Notes: a model not told the origin generated them from the letters alone. Positions 12,526-24,639 are shown, numbered from the stretch's first letter. The stretch: 64,000 nucleotides of DNA from Polytrichum commune (GCA_950295325.1 OX485806.1:51085169-51149168), one strand, 5' to 3'. Program-made: numbers and translations.

Positions 12526-12790
12526 TATGACAAAAATTCTTTGCCGTAATGCATGTGGCAACAATATTTGGGGTTGTACATAACCAAGGTGTACACGGAC
12601 AATGTGTCCTTGAAGTATTTTAAAACACAAGTACAAGGAAACGCCAAATAATTGTGGTGGCACAATACCTTGGTGATTATGTATGTGGAGTAGATCCATA
12701 AACATGGCCGTGAAAATGTGGTTTCAGACGTGCTAAGTATATGGAAGGAGTTCCAAACAATGGGCACGATCCAAACCGTGTTGTTAATCT
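12526..12790 (+). pseudogene. Gypsy RNase H C-terminal fragment (internal deletion junction)
   Basis: Right after the zinc knuckle the reading changes to the end of gypsy RNase H: 'GLYITKVYTDNVSLKYFKTQVQ' (about 12575-12635), then a 'VE.IHKHGRENVVSDVLS' block (about 12690-12740) equivalent to the usual HxPGxxNxxADxLSR motif. Gag and RNase H are normally separated by protease and RT, roughly 1.5-2 kb, so this junction marks a large internal deletion. Confidence 0.65.
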
Positions 12791-12839
12791 ACAATGGTGA
12801 AGGAGACTTGTAACGCAAGATAAGGGAGGGTTACATCAA

Positions 12840-13559
12840 CGACCCCAAAACACAAAAACTTCTATGCGAACTTCGCAAAGGCAAGTTGCTCAAAAAGATC
12901 AACTTCATGAACAGATTGCTCAAGTGTAAGCAAACTTGGGTATATGTGCCACAAGGCAAGTTGAGGTTATTGGTTTTGAAAAACAAACATGATAGTTCTA
13001 TTGCCAGCCATAAAGGGAAAACCACTATAGCGGTATTGTTAAGGAGGTACTATTGGCCGTGCATGAAAGAAGAAATTGCCCACTTTGTGAAGACTTGTGT
13101 AAAGTGCCAAGTGAATAGATGCTCTTACCAAAAACAAGCCGGCCTCTTGCAACCGTTTCCTATCCCACCGCGGCCATTGCATAGTATATTCATGGATTTC
13201 ATCATGAGTTTGTCGAAGTCATAAAGCTACAATGCCATCTTGGTGATGGTGGATTGGGTTAGGAAGTTGGGACATATTAGAGACTGCATTAGAGACCGCA
13301 TTAGAGACTGTGAAGCTCTTTCTCAATGCATGGTTGAAGCATCATGGGTTGCCGAGAATGATTGTATCAAATCGAGATCCAAAGTTTACAAGTGCATTTT
13401 GGAGGCATTTCTTTAAAAGGTCAGACAAAAATAACGTTTAGCACAACCTTCCAAATCCAAACGGATGGCCAAACAGAGCGTGTGAATGGAGTCTTGAACC
13501 AATACTTAAGGAACTTCATGAGTGCGGATTAACAAGATTGGGCAGACTATGTGGGTCTA
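12840..13559 (+). pseudogene. Gypsy integrase, first part (zinc-binding domain and core)
   Basis: 12886-13221 is open and encodes the HHCC zinc-binding domain (His in 'NKHDSSIASHKG', Cys pair in 'VKTCVKCQVNRC') followed by the start of the core, 'PLHSIFMDFIMSLSKS'. After a stop the core continues with frameshifts: 'ILVMVDWVRKLGH', 'LFLNAWLKHHGLPRMIVSNRDPKF' (the catalytic Asp is kept in the 'RDPKF' block), and 'QTDGQTERVNGVLNQYLRNF' with the catalytic Glu. It is cut at 13559 by the solo LTR and resumes at 15143. Confidence 0.8.
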
Positions 13560-15142
13560 TGTGAGCCCAAAGTTATGTGCCCACATGTGTTTTAAGCTTA
13601 GGGGTCATTAAAATTTGGACTTTGAATTGTTAGCACAATATTAAAAACATAAAAAATGGAAAGGCTTAAAGTTCTTAGTTAGGATTAGGCTTTAAACTTG
13701 AAGCGATTGTTTTATCCTTAATAAGTAGAGAGAGTGAGTAGGAGTTGGTTAGTAAGTTAATAAGGCCTAGGTTAGACTTGAGGAGACTGAGTTTATATTG
13801 GCTGGAAAAGGATGCGGGGGTGCCCGTTTAAGCGTAGGAGACACTTTTGAACCTAGAATTATCCGGGAGCCGGGACCAGCAGGCGGTTAGCCTCTGCGGC
13901 TCCTCCCCTGTTCTCTCTCTCGTATTGTTTGTGTGTGTGCCGGGGACAAGGGACTGCGCTCCTGTGGTGGGGGAGAGGTAATGTTGGGGAGTCACGGGAA
14001 GAGCTGCGACATCGCTGGGCCACCGATGGCAGGGTTCGTTGTTGCTGGAACAAGTTAGGCCAATTCTGGGTGATAAGCCCAGTCGGGGGATGGGACGCCA
14101 CGAAGCCTGAGGCCGACTAGGAGAATCGATGGGTCAGGAGGGTTGGAGACTGGAAATCTAGATGACGGCCGCATGGAAATGGGAGGTGGGTTCTGGAGAT
14201 CAGGGGCCGCCGCGACTGATGCGTGAAGGAGATTCGGAAAGTCAGTGGCAGTAAGGAGCGGAGTAAGGGCGCGGGTAGATCAAGAAGCGAGCTGCTATGG
14301 AGGGAGAACCTCCTGAATTTCCACTCAGGTTCTGAAATTATTGGGCGTGAATCGATGCATTACTGTCTGGGGTTTAAAAAGTTGTGGTTCAGTGGGCAAT
14401 GTGGGTAGTAAGAGATTTGATTGCAACGTCGAAAGGCGAACAAGGAGCTGGACGACTGGAATCGATGGCACTGGAGTGCGAGGATGCAGGTCGAAAGGAT
14501 GCCTGTGTGAGGCCAAGAGGTGGGCGTTGGGTTTATAGGCTGGGTGATTCAGTCAACAAGCCTCCATACTGCCGAATGACTGAGGGATTGATTGATAATC
14601 TGCTGCTCCGAGCACCCAACGGGGCCTGAGCTCCCCGGTTCCCAGTTCAGCTGGTGAGGGTCAGTCAGTGTACGCGCAAGGGGTTCAGACAAGCTGTCGA
14701 CCTGGATCAGCCGAGAACGAGTTGCAGAAGGAAGACAGGGGGCAACCAACAAGTAGTAAGCGGAGATAGGGGAATTAGGTGTTAGTCAGTGCAGCTAGTT
14801 AATAAGCCGGGTTGTGAGCATCAGGCTCTAATTAGGTAATGGTTAATCAAGATACCTTGGGTACATGCTAACCCACATACCGAGGTTGGGTGAGATCATT
14901 CAAGTAAGAAAGTAGGATAGGACTTGTGGGTTGTGGGTTTTAGGATTTCGTAAGGGTTAGGACCAAGAGTATTTCTGAATACTTGGGCCTGGCATTGATC
15001 AAATAAAGGAAGTGTGTTAATGATCCCCATTGTTGGAGTATTGGGAGTTGTATTCCCAGTCTGAAGTGGTCAAGTGATTACATGTGAGCCATGGGCTCTC
15101 ACCCGGATTACGACGCTTAAGGGTGGGGGTTTGTGGCTGACA
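13560..15142. mobile_element. Solo LTR (1,583 bp) nested in gypsy integrase
   Basis: The insert begins TGTGAGCCCA and ends GTGGCTGACA. The ends are imperfect inverted repeats in the TG...CA form of LTRs. It is flanked by the 5-bp duplication GTCTA (13555-13559 and 15143-15147). Removing it and one GTCTA rejoins the integrase codons for '...YVGL' and 'AEF...' in frame. It is GC-richer than its surroundings, has no coding frame with a known motif and no internal second copy of its ends. The AATAAA at about 15001-15006 could be its poly(A) signal. A solo LTR arises when the two LTRs of an element recombine. Confidence 0.85.
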
Positions 15143-15657
15143 GTCTAGCAGAGTTTATTTACAATGCAGCCACGCACTCAGCGACCAAACAGTCGTCTTT
15201 CAAAGTGGCTTATGAAGTGGATCCGCTCCAACCTGTTAATCTAGCTCTCGAGTGGACACATTCAACACTAGAGGTCAACCAAGATGGTGAGGATTTGGCC
15301 AAAAAGTTTGAACAAGTTTTGGAGAAGTCCAAGTTGTTGTTGGGAAAAACCCAAAAGTGCTACAAAAAGCAAGTCAATGCTAGAAGACGCAAAGTGGAGC
15401 TTGAGGTGGGCCTAAAGGTGTTGTTGAATGTGAAAAACTTCACAATGTTTGAAGGCCTTACTCCAAAGTTCATGTCTAAAATTGTGGGTCCGTTTCTCTT
15501 CGTGGAACAAGTGTTCAAGGACGTGTATAAGTACCGCTTGAGATCAAAGTGCATCCGACATTCCATGTCTCATTATCAAAGCCATTCAAGGAAGATACCT
15601 TATGGGCCGATCGCAAGCAAGTGATTAGGCCACCTTTAGACTTTGTAGGAGATCGTT
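15143..15657 (+). pseudogene. Gypsy integrase, C-terminal part
   Basis: This resumes the integrase after the solo LTR: 'LAEFIYNAATHSATKQSSFKVAYE' (the usual LAEF-YN block), 'DLAKKFEQVLEKSKLLLGKTQKCYKKQVNARRR', then the GPF/Y-like module 'GLTPKFMSKIVGPFLFVEQV' and 'YKYRL'. It is open from about 15133 to 15621. A shift then occurs near 15545-15600 before the chromodomain. The first ATG in the frame (15133) belongs to the solo LTR, not to the gene. Confidence 0.8.
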
Positions 15658-15843
15658 TGGAATATGAGGTAGAAGGCATCCTCAAGTGTACAAATCACAA
15701 GCGGAAAAAAATGAGTACTTGGTGAAATGGCAAGGATTCCATGAGAGAAAAAACCACTTGGATAGCAGCAAGAGCCATGGTGAATGCCAAGGAGGTAGTG
15801 GAGCGTTTTGATGAAATCAGGGCTAGAAGTTCCAGTATAAAGT
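15658..15843 (+). pseudogene. Integrase chromodomain
   Basis: The reading 'LEYEVEGILKC.NHKRKK', then after a shift 'REKTTWIAARAMVNAKEVVERFDE', has the three landmarks of a chromodomain: the Y-EVE-IL strand, the basic turn and the T-W-A helix. In chromoviruses this domain steers insertion to chromatin. A frameshift near 15715-15750 breaks it. Confidence 0.75.
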
Positions 15844-15878
15844 AGTGTAGGCATTAATGAAAACATCAATATCCTTTA

Positions 15879-16919
15879 ATGGGGGAGAGATGCTAGTTGC
15901 ACACTTAGCTTCGAGGCAATGTCCTCCACAACATGTACTTGTTTTTTTTTTACTTAAGGCAATAAAATTCAACTTTAATGGTGCAAAAAAAGAGTATGAG
16001 ATGAGGTCCTAGTCTTATACATGTGTTTGGTTAATGAAAAAGGGGAAATAGACATGCCAAACTAGGCTAGGGGCCATGGCTTGGAGGGGGTTTGGATAAA
16101 ACCAAGAAAACTCTTAGCAATGGATTTGTCCGGGCATGGGCAAGGTGATGGCACGTCCTCATAAAAATGCAACCCATGAGCTATAAAACACATGTTGGAT
16201 TGGGATTTTTGGTTTGAAGAAATGATTAAGGTATGGTACTATATGCATATGGATGTGTTGGGCTTTAGGTTTCAAGTAAGGCTATTTTTCCTAGGATTTC
16301 ATTGGAATTATGGTCTGCATTTAATTAAGTTAGAATTTATTAGGGTTTAAGATTAAGGGGTTTTGTTCAAAGGAAGTTTGGTGAAGGAATTGTTACTGGT
16401 TGAATCAATGGCTGTGGTATTGCCATAATTGATGGATTAGGGTATTGTAATCAAGGTTTAAATTGGGATCTAAAACTCCATTACAATGGATAATTAGTGG
16501 TAATTTTTGCGGTTATACAATTGTCCTTGTGAATGGATAGGCAAAAATGTTGTTAGGGGGTGAAAGGGAGGTGAGGCTGAAACTCAGTGGAATCTTCATC
16601 ACTCTTTACAATGGGGGGAGAGGATTGAAGCTCACATCTGATGTCCATGATGCTTAGAAATGATATTCCAATATGGATGCAACTCAGAGGTGATGTGTGA
16701 GTTTGTTGTTTTGTCCCTAGATTCAATGGTTGATTTGGGGCTACATTTTACGTCTGGGTACATTTTTTTGTTCCTCACACATTTTTCTATATAACCAACC
16801 CTCCATTATTATTGTTGCATTATTGGTGTTTCTCTCTCCCCTCTTCAATTCCTACAGTGGTGTATAAGACCGCCATCTCACCGCTATCTTATTAGGGTTT
16901 TGGGATTTTCTGACAAACA
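15879..16919 (+). repeat. Polypurine tract and probable 3' LTR of the gypsy element
   Basis: ATGGGGGAGAGA at 15879-15890 follows the last gypsy codons and is a typical polypurine tract. The next bases, TGCTAGTTGCACAC at 15891, open in the way LTRs do. A TATATAA string near 16788 could be a TATA box. I end the LTR at the TGACAAACA at 16911-16919 because a worn primer-site-like TAATATCAGA follows, but without a second LTR copy the end is only a guess. Confidence 0.45.
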
Positions 16920-19763
16920 TAATATCAGATTGCACTGCTCCAGATTGTTGACTAGCCGGGCGTGACTACAGCAGATGCACTACACACACGGCCAAAGTCA
17001 CAAACCCTAAACATGTTGCTCTCGGAGCTCACCAAGGTAGACATGGGCACCACTGTAGAAGAGTTTAGGTTTGACCCCTTCCCAAACCATTACATTGGGT
17101 TTTGAAAGTGGCCTTTGTTGATCACGGTTGGATTCTATGCTTTGAGCCTAAACCTTAAAGTTGCATTCCAATGTCATGGAAGGAAAGTTCCTCAATCTTT
17201 TATTTGTGCAGGTGTTGTTTATTTAGGAATTGGGCAAACAATTATGGTGACTTAAATCTGTTGGGGAGGTTGGCGTGGTTGGAGGCGATTGATCTTGTCA
17301 TGTTGCTACTTGCGTTCGTGTAACATGCCACTACTACAAATCATGAGTGAATTTTTTACCAAGTGGGGTGCATGATTAGGTGCATGAAAAAATAAATGGT
17401 GATGAACAAAGTATGGTGGGACATGGTTGCAATGACAGTTGAGCATGCGGCATTGTGGTTGACGCAATTTGACTTGGTTTAGAAGTGGCGTTTCTCGTGA
17501 TCATTATGTTTTCGAGTGTTTTGACCATGCATTGGAGGTGTTCACAGTTATGTGGGCATTGTTGAAGCCAATTCCAAATCACTTGCACTTTATGCAATTA
17601 TGTGAATTGTCAACATTGGACCTTTTTTGTTTGCATGACCAATTTGTGCGATGATGCAATTGAAGGCGTCCGTCCTGAAGGGACAATATTGGCGTGACTT
17701 TGAGTTGCTTTGGGTTGCTCCATTGCACCACAATTGAGTTGTTGTTCGGTAGCATTGTGGATAGGTTTCGTATGCTCCTAAACCTTTTGCGCTAGGCTTT
17801 GTTTCTGTTTGTGCCTCACTATGAAACTATTTTATTTTATTTTATTTTATATAATAAAAATAAAAATTTATTCAAATAAAAATTTAAAAAATACATAACC
17901 CTTAGATATATTTTGTGTTTCCCATGTTTTTGAACACATTGGAATCGTAAACTATGGTTCATCATAGCTTGTTTTGTAGATGTTGTATTCTTTAACACAC
18001 CCTAAAAATACACTTTGTCTCATATGGGATCTTGTTTCACGGCTGTAAATGTGTTGGTCCATGTTTTTGAGGTGTGAATGTTGTTCTATTGGTCTTATTA
18101 ACATGTTCTTAACATTAGCTTTTGCAATGGTTAGACTTTGAGATTATGGATGATGATGGTTTAAGATTGTTTTGTTGTTGTCATAAACTTTGTGCCTCAT
18201 ACTTTGCTATGTATAGTATATTAACTTCATGCGACAACCCTCTTCATATGTGTCCATTAAGTTTTGCAGCCTTACCTCCTCAAAACCTTCCTAAACCCAA
18301 ATCCTTAATCCAAACACCACGCTAATTTTCTAATTTTCTTTATTATAATGAAGTTATGGTACTATAAAGTCCAATCTTTCTAGAATTTGAACTAAATGTA
18401 TGGTATAAAGAAATATAACAATTTAGACAATTAGGTAATGAAATGGTCAGTTTAATTAGGCCCCTCCACCAAAATGCCCCCTAGAAAATTACTCTTCGGT
18501 TACATGTGATATACAAACTGCCTATAGAGTCACCCCGCGTGGCCAAGATTCAAATTACTCGTTGGTGATGATTTTGCTAGACAAAAAAAAAAAATGATGC
18601 CTACGGACCTCTATTTCTTTGTGTTTAAATACATGATCATATTTGACCACTACACAAAGGAATCAACAACAAAACAATGGAACAACTCAACCACGGATAT
18701 GAAAAATATCTTGTAGGCGAGGGTTGTCCATGTTTGAAATGATGTTGTATAATTATGGTTTTTGTTTAGACACATGCAAGGTTAAGATGTCATGCTTGAA
18801 GAAACTCAACTCAAATCATTAATTCTTCTAATTAAAGTTGGTTGTTGAGTATTGGGAGGAAAGTTGTAAAGGTTTACTCAACACACTCACAAAGATCATC
18901 ATGTCTATTTATGGTGTTGTTTACATTACTTACCAATAAAATTTTAAGTATATTGAAGGTGAACTAGATCTTTAAAAAAAATTAATAATGAAAATTCATA
19001 CAGGGGCTAAAATCTAAGAATGTTGTCAATATGCTTAAGGTTTACACTGTTGATGTCCCTTGTGGGATACACAATGTCATTCCTAGTTTTCAAGTCAATT
19101 TTTAGTTTCCATTGAAATCCTGCATATATGAGTGAACTTTTGAAAATGTCACATGCGATATTGGGGTATTTCCAAAGGGTTATAAAGAAATGTACATCTT
19201 CATGGGATATTCCACATATTTTGTGGATGTTCTAGAATATACCTATCATATTCTGAAAAGAAATTTCCGATATGTATCCTCTGTATTTTTTATTATCTAA
19301 TAATCTATACTGTGAAACTCCAAATGAGACCCTATCTTTTATCGCACCACATTTTCTAGTAGAATGTTGGTTACCCCCCTTGTTATACATGATATGCAAA
19401 GATTTGTATGAACTCCCAAACAAGTATCAACATCATTTGATTGGTCCATGATATTGGATCCATACTTAGTATAACTTACTAGAGAAAAGAAGTAATTATA
19501 AATTCATATGTGATAAAGGTGATAAACTAGATATACATGGTGTGTTTTTGAGTGTAAATGATTTATAAGAAATCAAATTTTCCTATGATTCAATTTATAC
19601 TTTGATTGGAATCATGCATATGATTATGTAACCAATTCTAGATAAGGTCAAATTTGACATTTAAGCTAAAAATATAAATAATCGTTCTTAAATCCCACAG
19701 TGTATGACACCTCGACACCGAGAATGGGTCCCTTGAATCTTGAGGGATTAATCTATTGGAGAA
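16920..19763. other. Gene-poor stretch
   Basis: No coding motif recognised. Simple A/T-rich strings occur at about 17825-17895 and 18584-18597. Open frames at 17469-17654 and 18122-18325 have no family resemblance I can support. Confidence 0.4.
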
Positions 19764-20018
19764 TTGCTCATGCTTAACCTGGAAGTGTGTTTCATAGGAG
19801 AGTGCAACATGACAAAGCAAATTGAAGAACATGTCTACAACAATGTAATTAACGTTGACCACAAAGTTATCCATCACATTCATTATTCTATAGCTTGTGA
19901 GGTTGTTGGTGTTGCCATAGGGCTATTGATGATGGGGACCGGAAGCACAAAGACATGTGAAATAAATTATTTTGATTTTGTCACAAAAACTAAACCCTCT
20001 ATGGCACCGAACCATTGA
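19764..20018 (+). pseudogene. Possible fragment of a 26S proteasome RPN2 (PSMD1-like) exon
   Basis: The 84-codon frame includes 'EEHVYNNVINVDHKVIHHI' and then 'CEVVGVAIGLLMMGTGSTKTCE'. The second part resembles the proteasome/cyclosome repeat of RPN2 that reads G-E-A-A-G-I-x-x-G-L-L-x-V-G-T-x-S-x-K-A-x-E: by eye about 12 of 23 positions agree, and the hydrophobic pattern and the GLL-x-x-GT core are kept. The expected following segment is not found, and no flanking exon is visible. If real, it is a decayed exon or retrocopy of a base-subcomplex scaffold subunit. It could also be chance. Confidence 0.3.
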
Positions 20019-20680
20019 TCCATTCATAGTCCATATCAACTTGCATTCATACAATATGCATGATGAATTGACCATGTAGGTGTTGGGTGTTGGATTTATG
20101 GAGGTTTCTTAAAGTTTGATGTTGATGTTGGGTTACTCAACTAACCTCCTCATAAAGAATGCGTGATGAAGAAAATACTTCCACTACCACCTTCATTGGA
20201 GAAAGTACCACATGGTTCTTGTTTGTAAACCCAAAAAAATCCTTATGAAGGTACTATGTAATTATATGTACCAACATTAGAGACACAACACACTACTTCT
20301 ACCGATGTGATGAGATTTACTAAAGCCTAAAATAAAATAAAATAAAATAAATCAACAAATAAACCGTTTGAGAAAAAACTAGCCATTTGAGAAATAAAAT
20401 TACCTTTGGAGGAGCACAATCTAATGAATCTATGAAATTGACTATTTACTACTGCATATTTTGTTGTATATGATATATAATTTTTGATTTGAGGCATACA
20501 AATTATGTTAATGATGGCGTATGCAAAAAAAAATATTATTGAAGATATTGAGCTCCAATACTTTATTAGATTGAGAGATGTTAAGCACTAAGAAATGGCT
20601 AGGGACTCCATTATAGGTATAAAAGTTTGGGATAAATCACTATGCCAAGGAACTTGTAGATGGATATAAATTTTTTTTTT

Positions 20681-21100
20681 GTAGATTGACAAGTCATACT
20701 AAATGTAATATACTTTGTCAAACTTGGATACATAATAAAGCACTTATATTAATATTTACTTAATTGTTGTTGTCTTGGGTATTGTTGCCAGAGGCCAGAA
20801 GACTGAACAAAACCTGGTGAACAATCTACTCAATGCTATGTATTTTAAGATCATTTTTCTTGATATCATGCTATTGTTTTGCAGATTGACAGGTCATACC
20901 AAGTGTAATATATTTTGTCAAAAATGAAAAAATGCGTAAAAATTAGATACAGAATAAACCTTTTATTTTAGTTCCTACTTAATTGTTGTTGTCTTAGGTA
21001 TTGTTGTCAGAGCCAAAAGACTGACCAAAACTTGGTGAACAATCTACTCAATGCTATGTATTTAAGATCATTCTTCTTGATACCAGGCTAACTTGTTTAA
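20681..21100. repeat. Direct tandem duplication, two ~200-bp units
   Basis: Unit 1 (20681-20880) and unit 2 (20881-~21100) both start G(T/C)AGATTGACA(A/G)GTCATAC and both contain 'TTAATTGTTGTTGTCTT' and 'GGTGAACAATCTACTC'. Unit 2 is longer by a short internal A-rich addition near 20925. Nothing coding is apparent. Confidence 0.9.
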
Positions 21101-22419
21101 GATGCTTGTTATACCATGAATAAAGTACCTGACATCCTACTTTGGTCATGGTTTAAGAAATTATACTCAATCTCAAAACTGCCAGACACATGGTCTGTTA
21201 AAATTTTCACAACTCATGCTTGTATTCTGGTAGGTAGAATTGTATCCTTTAAATTTTGGCTGCACGAATTGCTCACGCCTTGCAGGAGTCTAAAATGGAG
21301 ATGCGATGTGATGGGTACACAAAGTGCTGGGAGAAAACCAAAAAAATGATATTCCCTGAATGTACATGCCAGTGGACATGGTGTGCTCAATATTGAAGAC
21401 ACAATTTGGAATTAGCTTGAAGATGTCAGGACTCGCATATTTCTTTGTGCCTTGAGAGGATAATTCATTTCCCCGTTTCTCTTGGTATCTGATCTCTTTA
21501 TCAATGCATGTGTTGAGTAGTGATTCTCTCAGGTTCCGAAGTCAAAGTCTCCATTTTACTGGATCAAACTGCCCCTACTCGCAAAGTCTTACGGAGCATG
21601 TGTGCACAGATCCAATGTGCCATATATGAGCAAACTTTTGATGCAATAAATGATGTTATTGACCTCGGAGTGTACGTATGCTAGACAATCTCGAGTTTGG
21701 ATTGTCCATGTAGTTGAAATTGAGGACACAGACCTTATTTGATAGAAATCATAAACTTGTGTTTCATTTGTGATAGGGAGCTACTAATAGTAACATCATA
21801 ATTGTCAGACGACGAGCTTTTCTACAACCGAAATATGACGATTCAATGGTCAACTCAGAAAGAATATAAGGTTGACAGAAGATCACATAAGAAAATGTAC
21901 ATGTGAAGCTACTCCATAGCAAGAAAATTATGAACATTCATATCTACATTCTTGAATTTAATGTACTTCCAAGACTACAACATATTCACTTTGATCAACA
22001 AATTTTGGAGGATTTCAAGAAAGCAATCTGTTGGTTTCACTTTAATAATGAATTCCAACATCAATAACACTGGGACATTGAAGAATGACTAAAAGAGGTT
22101 GAACAATTATAGTACAAAGTTAATTATGCATACCAATAGCAGCTCTGGCGTCCCTAAGAAAATTTGGGGTGAGTCAACAAGTTGCTAAACAAGTTCTTCT
22201 TCAACATTCAGCTATTCGGGAACCACCATGACTTGCATTGACAGACGCATTTTCAGTCAGTTGCTCAAGGAGTTCACGTTTTAGATCCTTAGTGTGAAAA
22301 TAATCCATAAGACCATTACAGTTCGTTGGCCAGTCTTTGCCTTATTTCAAACTGTATAATTGAATTGCACGAGCAAGAATTCACACCAGCACCTACCAAC
22401 ATCAAGCAGACTCAGCTTA
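21101..22419. other. No recognisable gene
   Basis: Open frames at 21116-21349 and on the opposite strand have no motif I recognise. No repeats beyond the flanking duplication were noticed. Confidence 0.35.
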
Positions 22420-22610
22420 ATGTACCATGGATATGAAGAGCTTCAGGTGCATCAAGGCAACTGGTGTTTTAACCATGTTTTCAAAGAGCAAAAGAAGGCA
22501 TTCAAAAGATGCAAAACATCTAAATGTGGCGAGTCCCAACCCTTGTAAGTACATCAAGATGGACAATGTGGGTATTCGATTCTACCGATCGATTCCGCTC
22601 ATTAGCATAT
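22420..22610. repeat. Dispersed repeat, copy 1
   Basis: About 190 bp from 'ACCATGGATATGAAGAGCTT' to the 'GATTCCGCTCATTAGC' region recur at about 24070-24260 in the same orientation with a few substitutions and small indels. The shared block has no protein motif I recognise. Confidence 0.85.
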
Positions 22611-23993
22611 AGGATTTAGAATGTATTTGAAGCAAACTTGAACGCAATAAACAAAAGGCATCCATGGAGCATGCTACCATTTGAACCCAAATTATACATT
22701 GTTACAGGACAACCACCCAATTCTCCGTTCTTTATTAAGCCAGAGCTCGTGCAGTACATGCTTAGTATACTAGAATTAGCATTCAGATGATCTTTCAAAG
22801 CTTGATTAGAGCAACATATTGTTTATGTGTATGATTCAAGATGAGATCTAGTTTCTTCTTTATAACCTGGGCTCATCACAAAATCTACCACTAACAACTT
22901 GTCTACACTGAAACTTACAAATCCATCCCTGTAGTGATCCCTTTTGCTTTCAGTTAAGTTGAAATCCATCATCTTTTGGTCGTTTGATGGAAGGCAAGAG
23001 AATTTACCCTATGCGTTGGTGCATTAACTTTGCCTTGTTTTAAAGCAAGAGCAAACAAACAATAACATCCAACTTTATCCTATTCTCTTTGATATTTACG
23101 AGTGCAAGTGGATTGAGGACAGATATGGCTAGCCAAGCACCAGGTTTAAGCTGTGCACTCTCGTTCAACTATCTATTCATTTCCATTGATAGAATTTGTG
23201 ATTGTTGGTAGTTTATGAATTTGCATGTATCATGAATTTAGTGTCACAGTAAAAATTTCAGCCCTCGGTGACTTTCATATTTGGCTAAATAATGCGTAAT
23301 CGAGATTTAGTACCACCCGCACTAATTGGGAGAATCAGTGTACTAGGCATAGGGATCTTGCAGGCAAGGTGCACCTAGTTTCACTTCTGTTTCGGATACC
23401 TCACACTACTTCAACAAGTTGCTTTGACTGTTATCCCAAAGAGACACTCCTGCAAATACCGGCATCAAGAGTCTTGCACAACCAGATAGATAGATAGAAA
23501 CTCCGGTCCCTTTTTAGCAAGGGGCCGGCGTGAATAAAGTGTCCGTTCATAATGTGAATGACCCGATGCCCACCAGACAAGGGGACATTGGGGCAATAAT
23601 ACTCTCCCCTTTCGAGGATGGACACTTGCACAACCACCTAGGGAGTGTAGAAATCAACCGCCTTTACAAACGAAGACCAACATTGTAAGGCACTTCCATG
23701 CCCCTTTCTCCTGTATTCCCATGGGGTTCAATATGTAGAGAAAGGTGATGGAGTTATGAGTATGGTCATTTTTGAAAGTACGGCCGTAATTAGTTTTTCA
23801 ATGGGTAGAATAAAAGTAATACATCTTGTAGTTGTAGATGTTCTCAATGTGACCAGAGCCGTGTCTCAATGTGACTGCTATCAGTGCTTTAGTGTTTAGG
23901 TCATGACACTCACGGTGGTGATTTGTAAACTGGGTGCGTTTGGTTAGGTTTTGGTTAGGGTAATAGCACTTCATTTTTATTTAATTCATGGTG

Positions 23994-24076
23994 CTTCATA
24001 CACCAAGTATAACTCAACTTCATACACCAAGTATAACTCAGCTTTATACACCAAGTACAACTCAGCTTTGTACACC
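23994..24076. repeat. 24-bp tandem repeat, about 3.5 units
   Basis: The unit CTTCATACACCAAGTATAAC plus TCAR is repeated at 23994, 24018 and 24042, with a partial unit at 24066, just before the second copy of the 190-bp repeat. The unit length is a multiple of three, so the flanking frame stays open, but I see no gene here. Confidence 0.9.
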
Positions 24077-24260
24077 ATGGATATGAAGAGCTTTAGGTGC
24101 ATAGGCAACTGGTGTTTTAACCATGTTTCCAAAGAGTAAAAGAAGGCATTCAAAAGATGCAAAACATCTAAATCTGGCGAGTCCAAACCCTAATTCTTGT
24201 AAGAACATCAAGATGGACAATGTGAGTATTCGAATTTACTCATTCGATTCCGCTCATGTA
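24067..24260. repeat. Dispersed repeat, copy 2
   Basis: Second copy of the repeat at 22420-22610, in direct orientation and about 1.65 kb away. It directly follows the 24-bp tandem array, which the first copy lacks. Confidence 0.85.
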
Positions 24261-24639
24261 TTGTAGCAAATATGATTGTGTGATTTGTATGTTAAATAAA
24301 CTTGGTGCTTCTCGAATCCATCTTGGTACTGTTCCGTATATTTTGCTTTTATAGCCCAATAAGATGTCCTCCTCGCATGTGTAGGCACAGATTGCTGTAA
24401 AAACAAAACAAAAAGGTCATTACATTCAATCTACTACATGTTGAATTTGACTCTGAATTTTGTAGTGGTCAGAACATGTTCTTATTTGCTTTGTGTCTAC
24501 ATGCTATGCAATCAAAAACACTGCAATGTAATGTACATTGTTGTACAAACCTTACAGTCTAGCATGACATGTTGTGTCTCATGGGGTTCAATTAGGCATT
24601 GTTCTGTAATGTGCCTGGACCCAACATGCACCTACTTAA

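Larger units (their letters stand above)
11312..16919 (+). mobile_element. Chromodomain Ty3/gypsy retrotransposon remnant with a nested solo LTR
   Basis: The order gag, zinc knuckle, RNase H tail, integrase, chromodomain, purine tract and 3' LTR identifies a chromovirus. Protease and nearly all of RT are missing: gag sequence runs straight into the RNase H C-terminal block near 12525. A 1,583-bp solo LTR (13560-15142) splits integrase. The right edge at about 16919 is a guess from a TG...CA LTR model starting at 15891. The 5' LTR is not recognisable. Confidence 0.75.

Noticed and set aside
14223-14752. Several frames inside the solo LTR
   Set aside because: They overlap in different phases with no motif, and the LTR boundaries explain the segment.
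23938-23965. Telomere-like GGTTAGG words as interstitial telomere repeat
   Set aside because: Only two or three irregular units; plant telomere repeats (TTTAGGG) are not tandemly kept.
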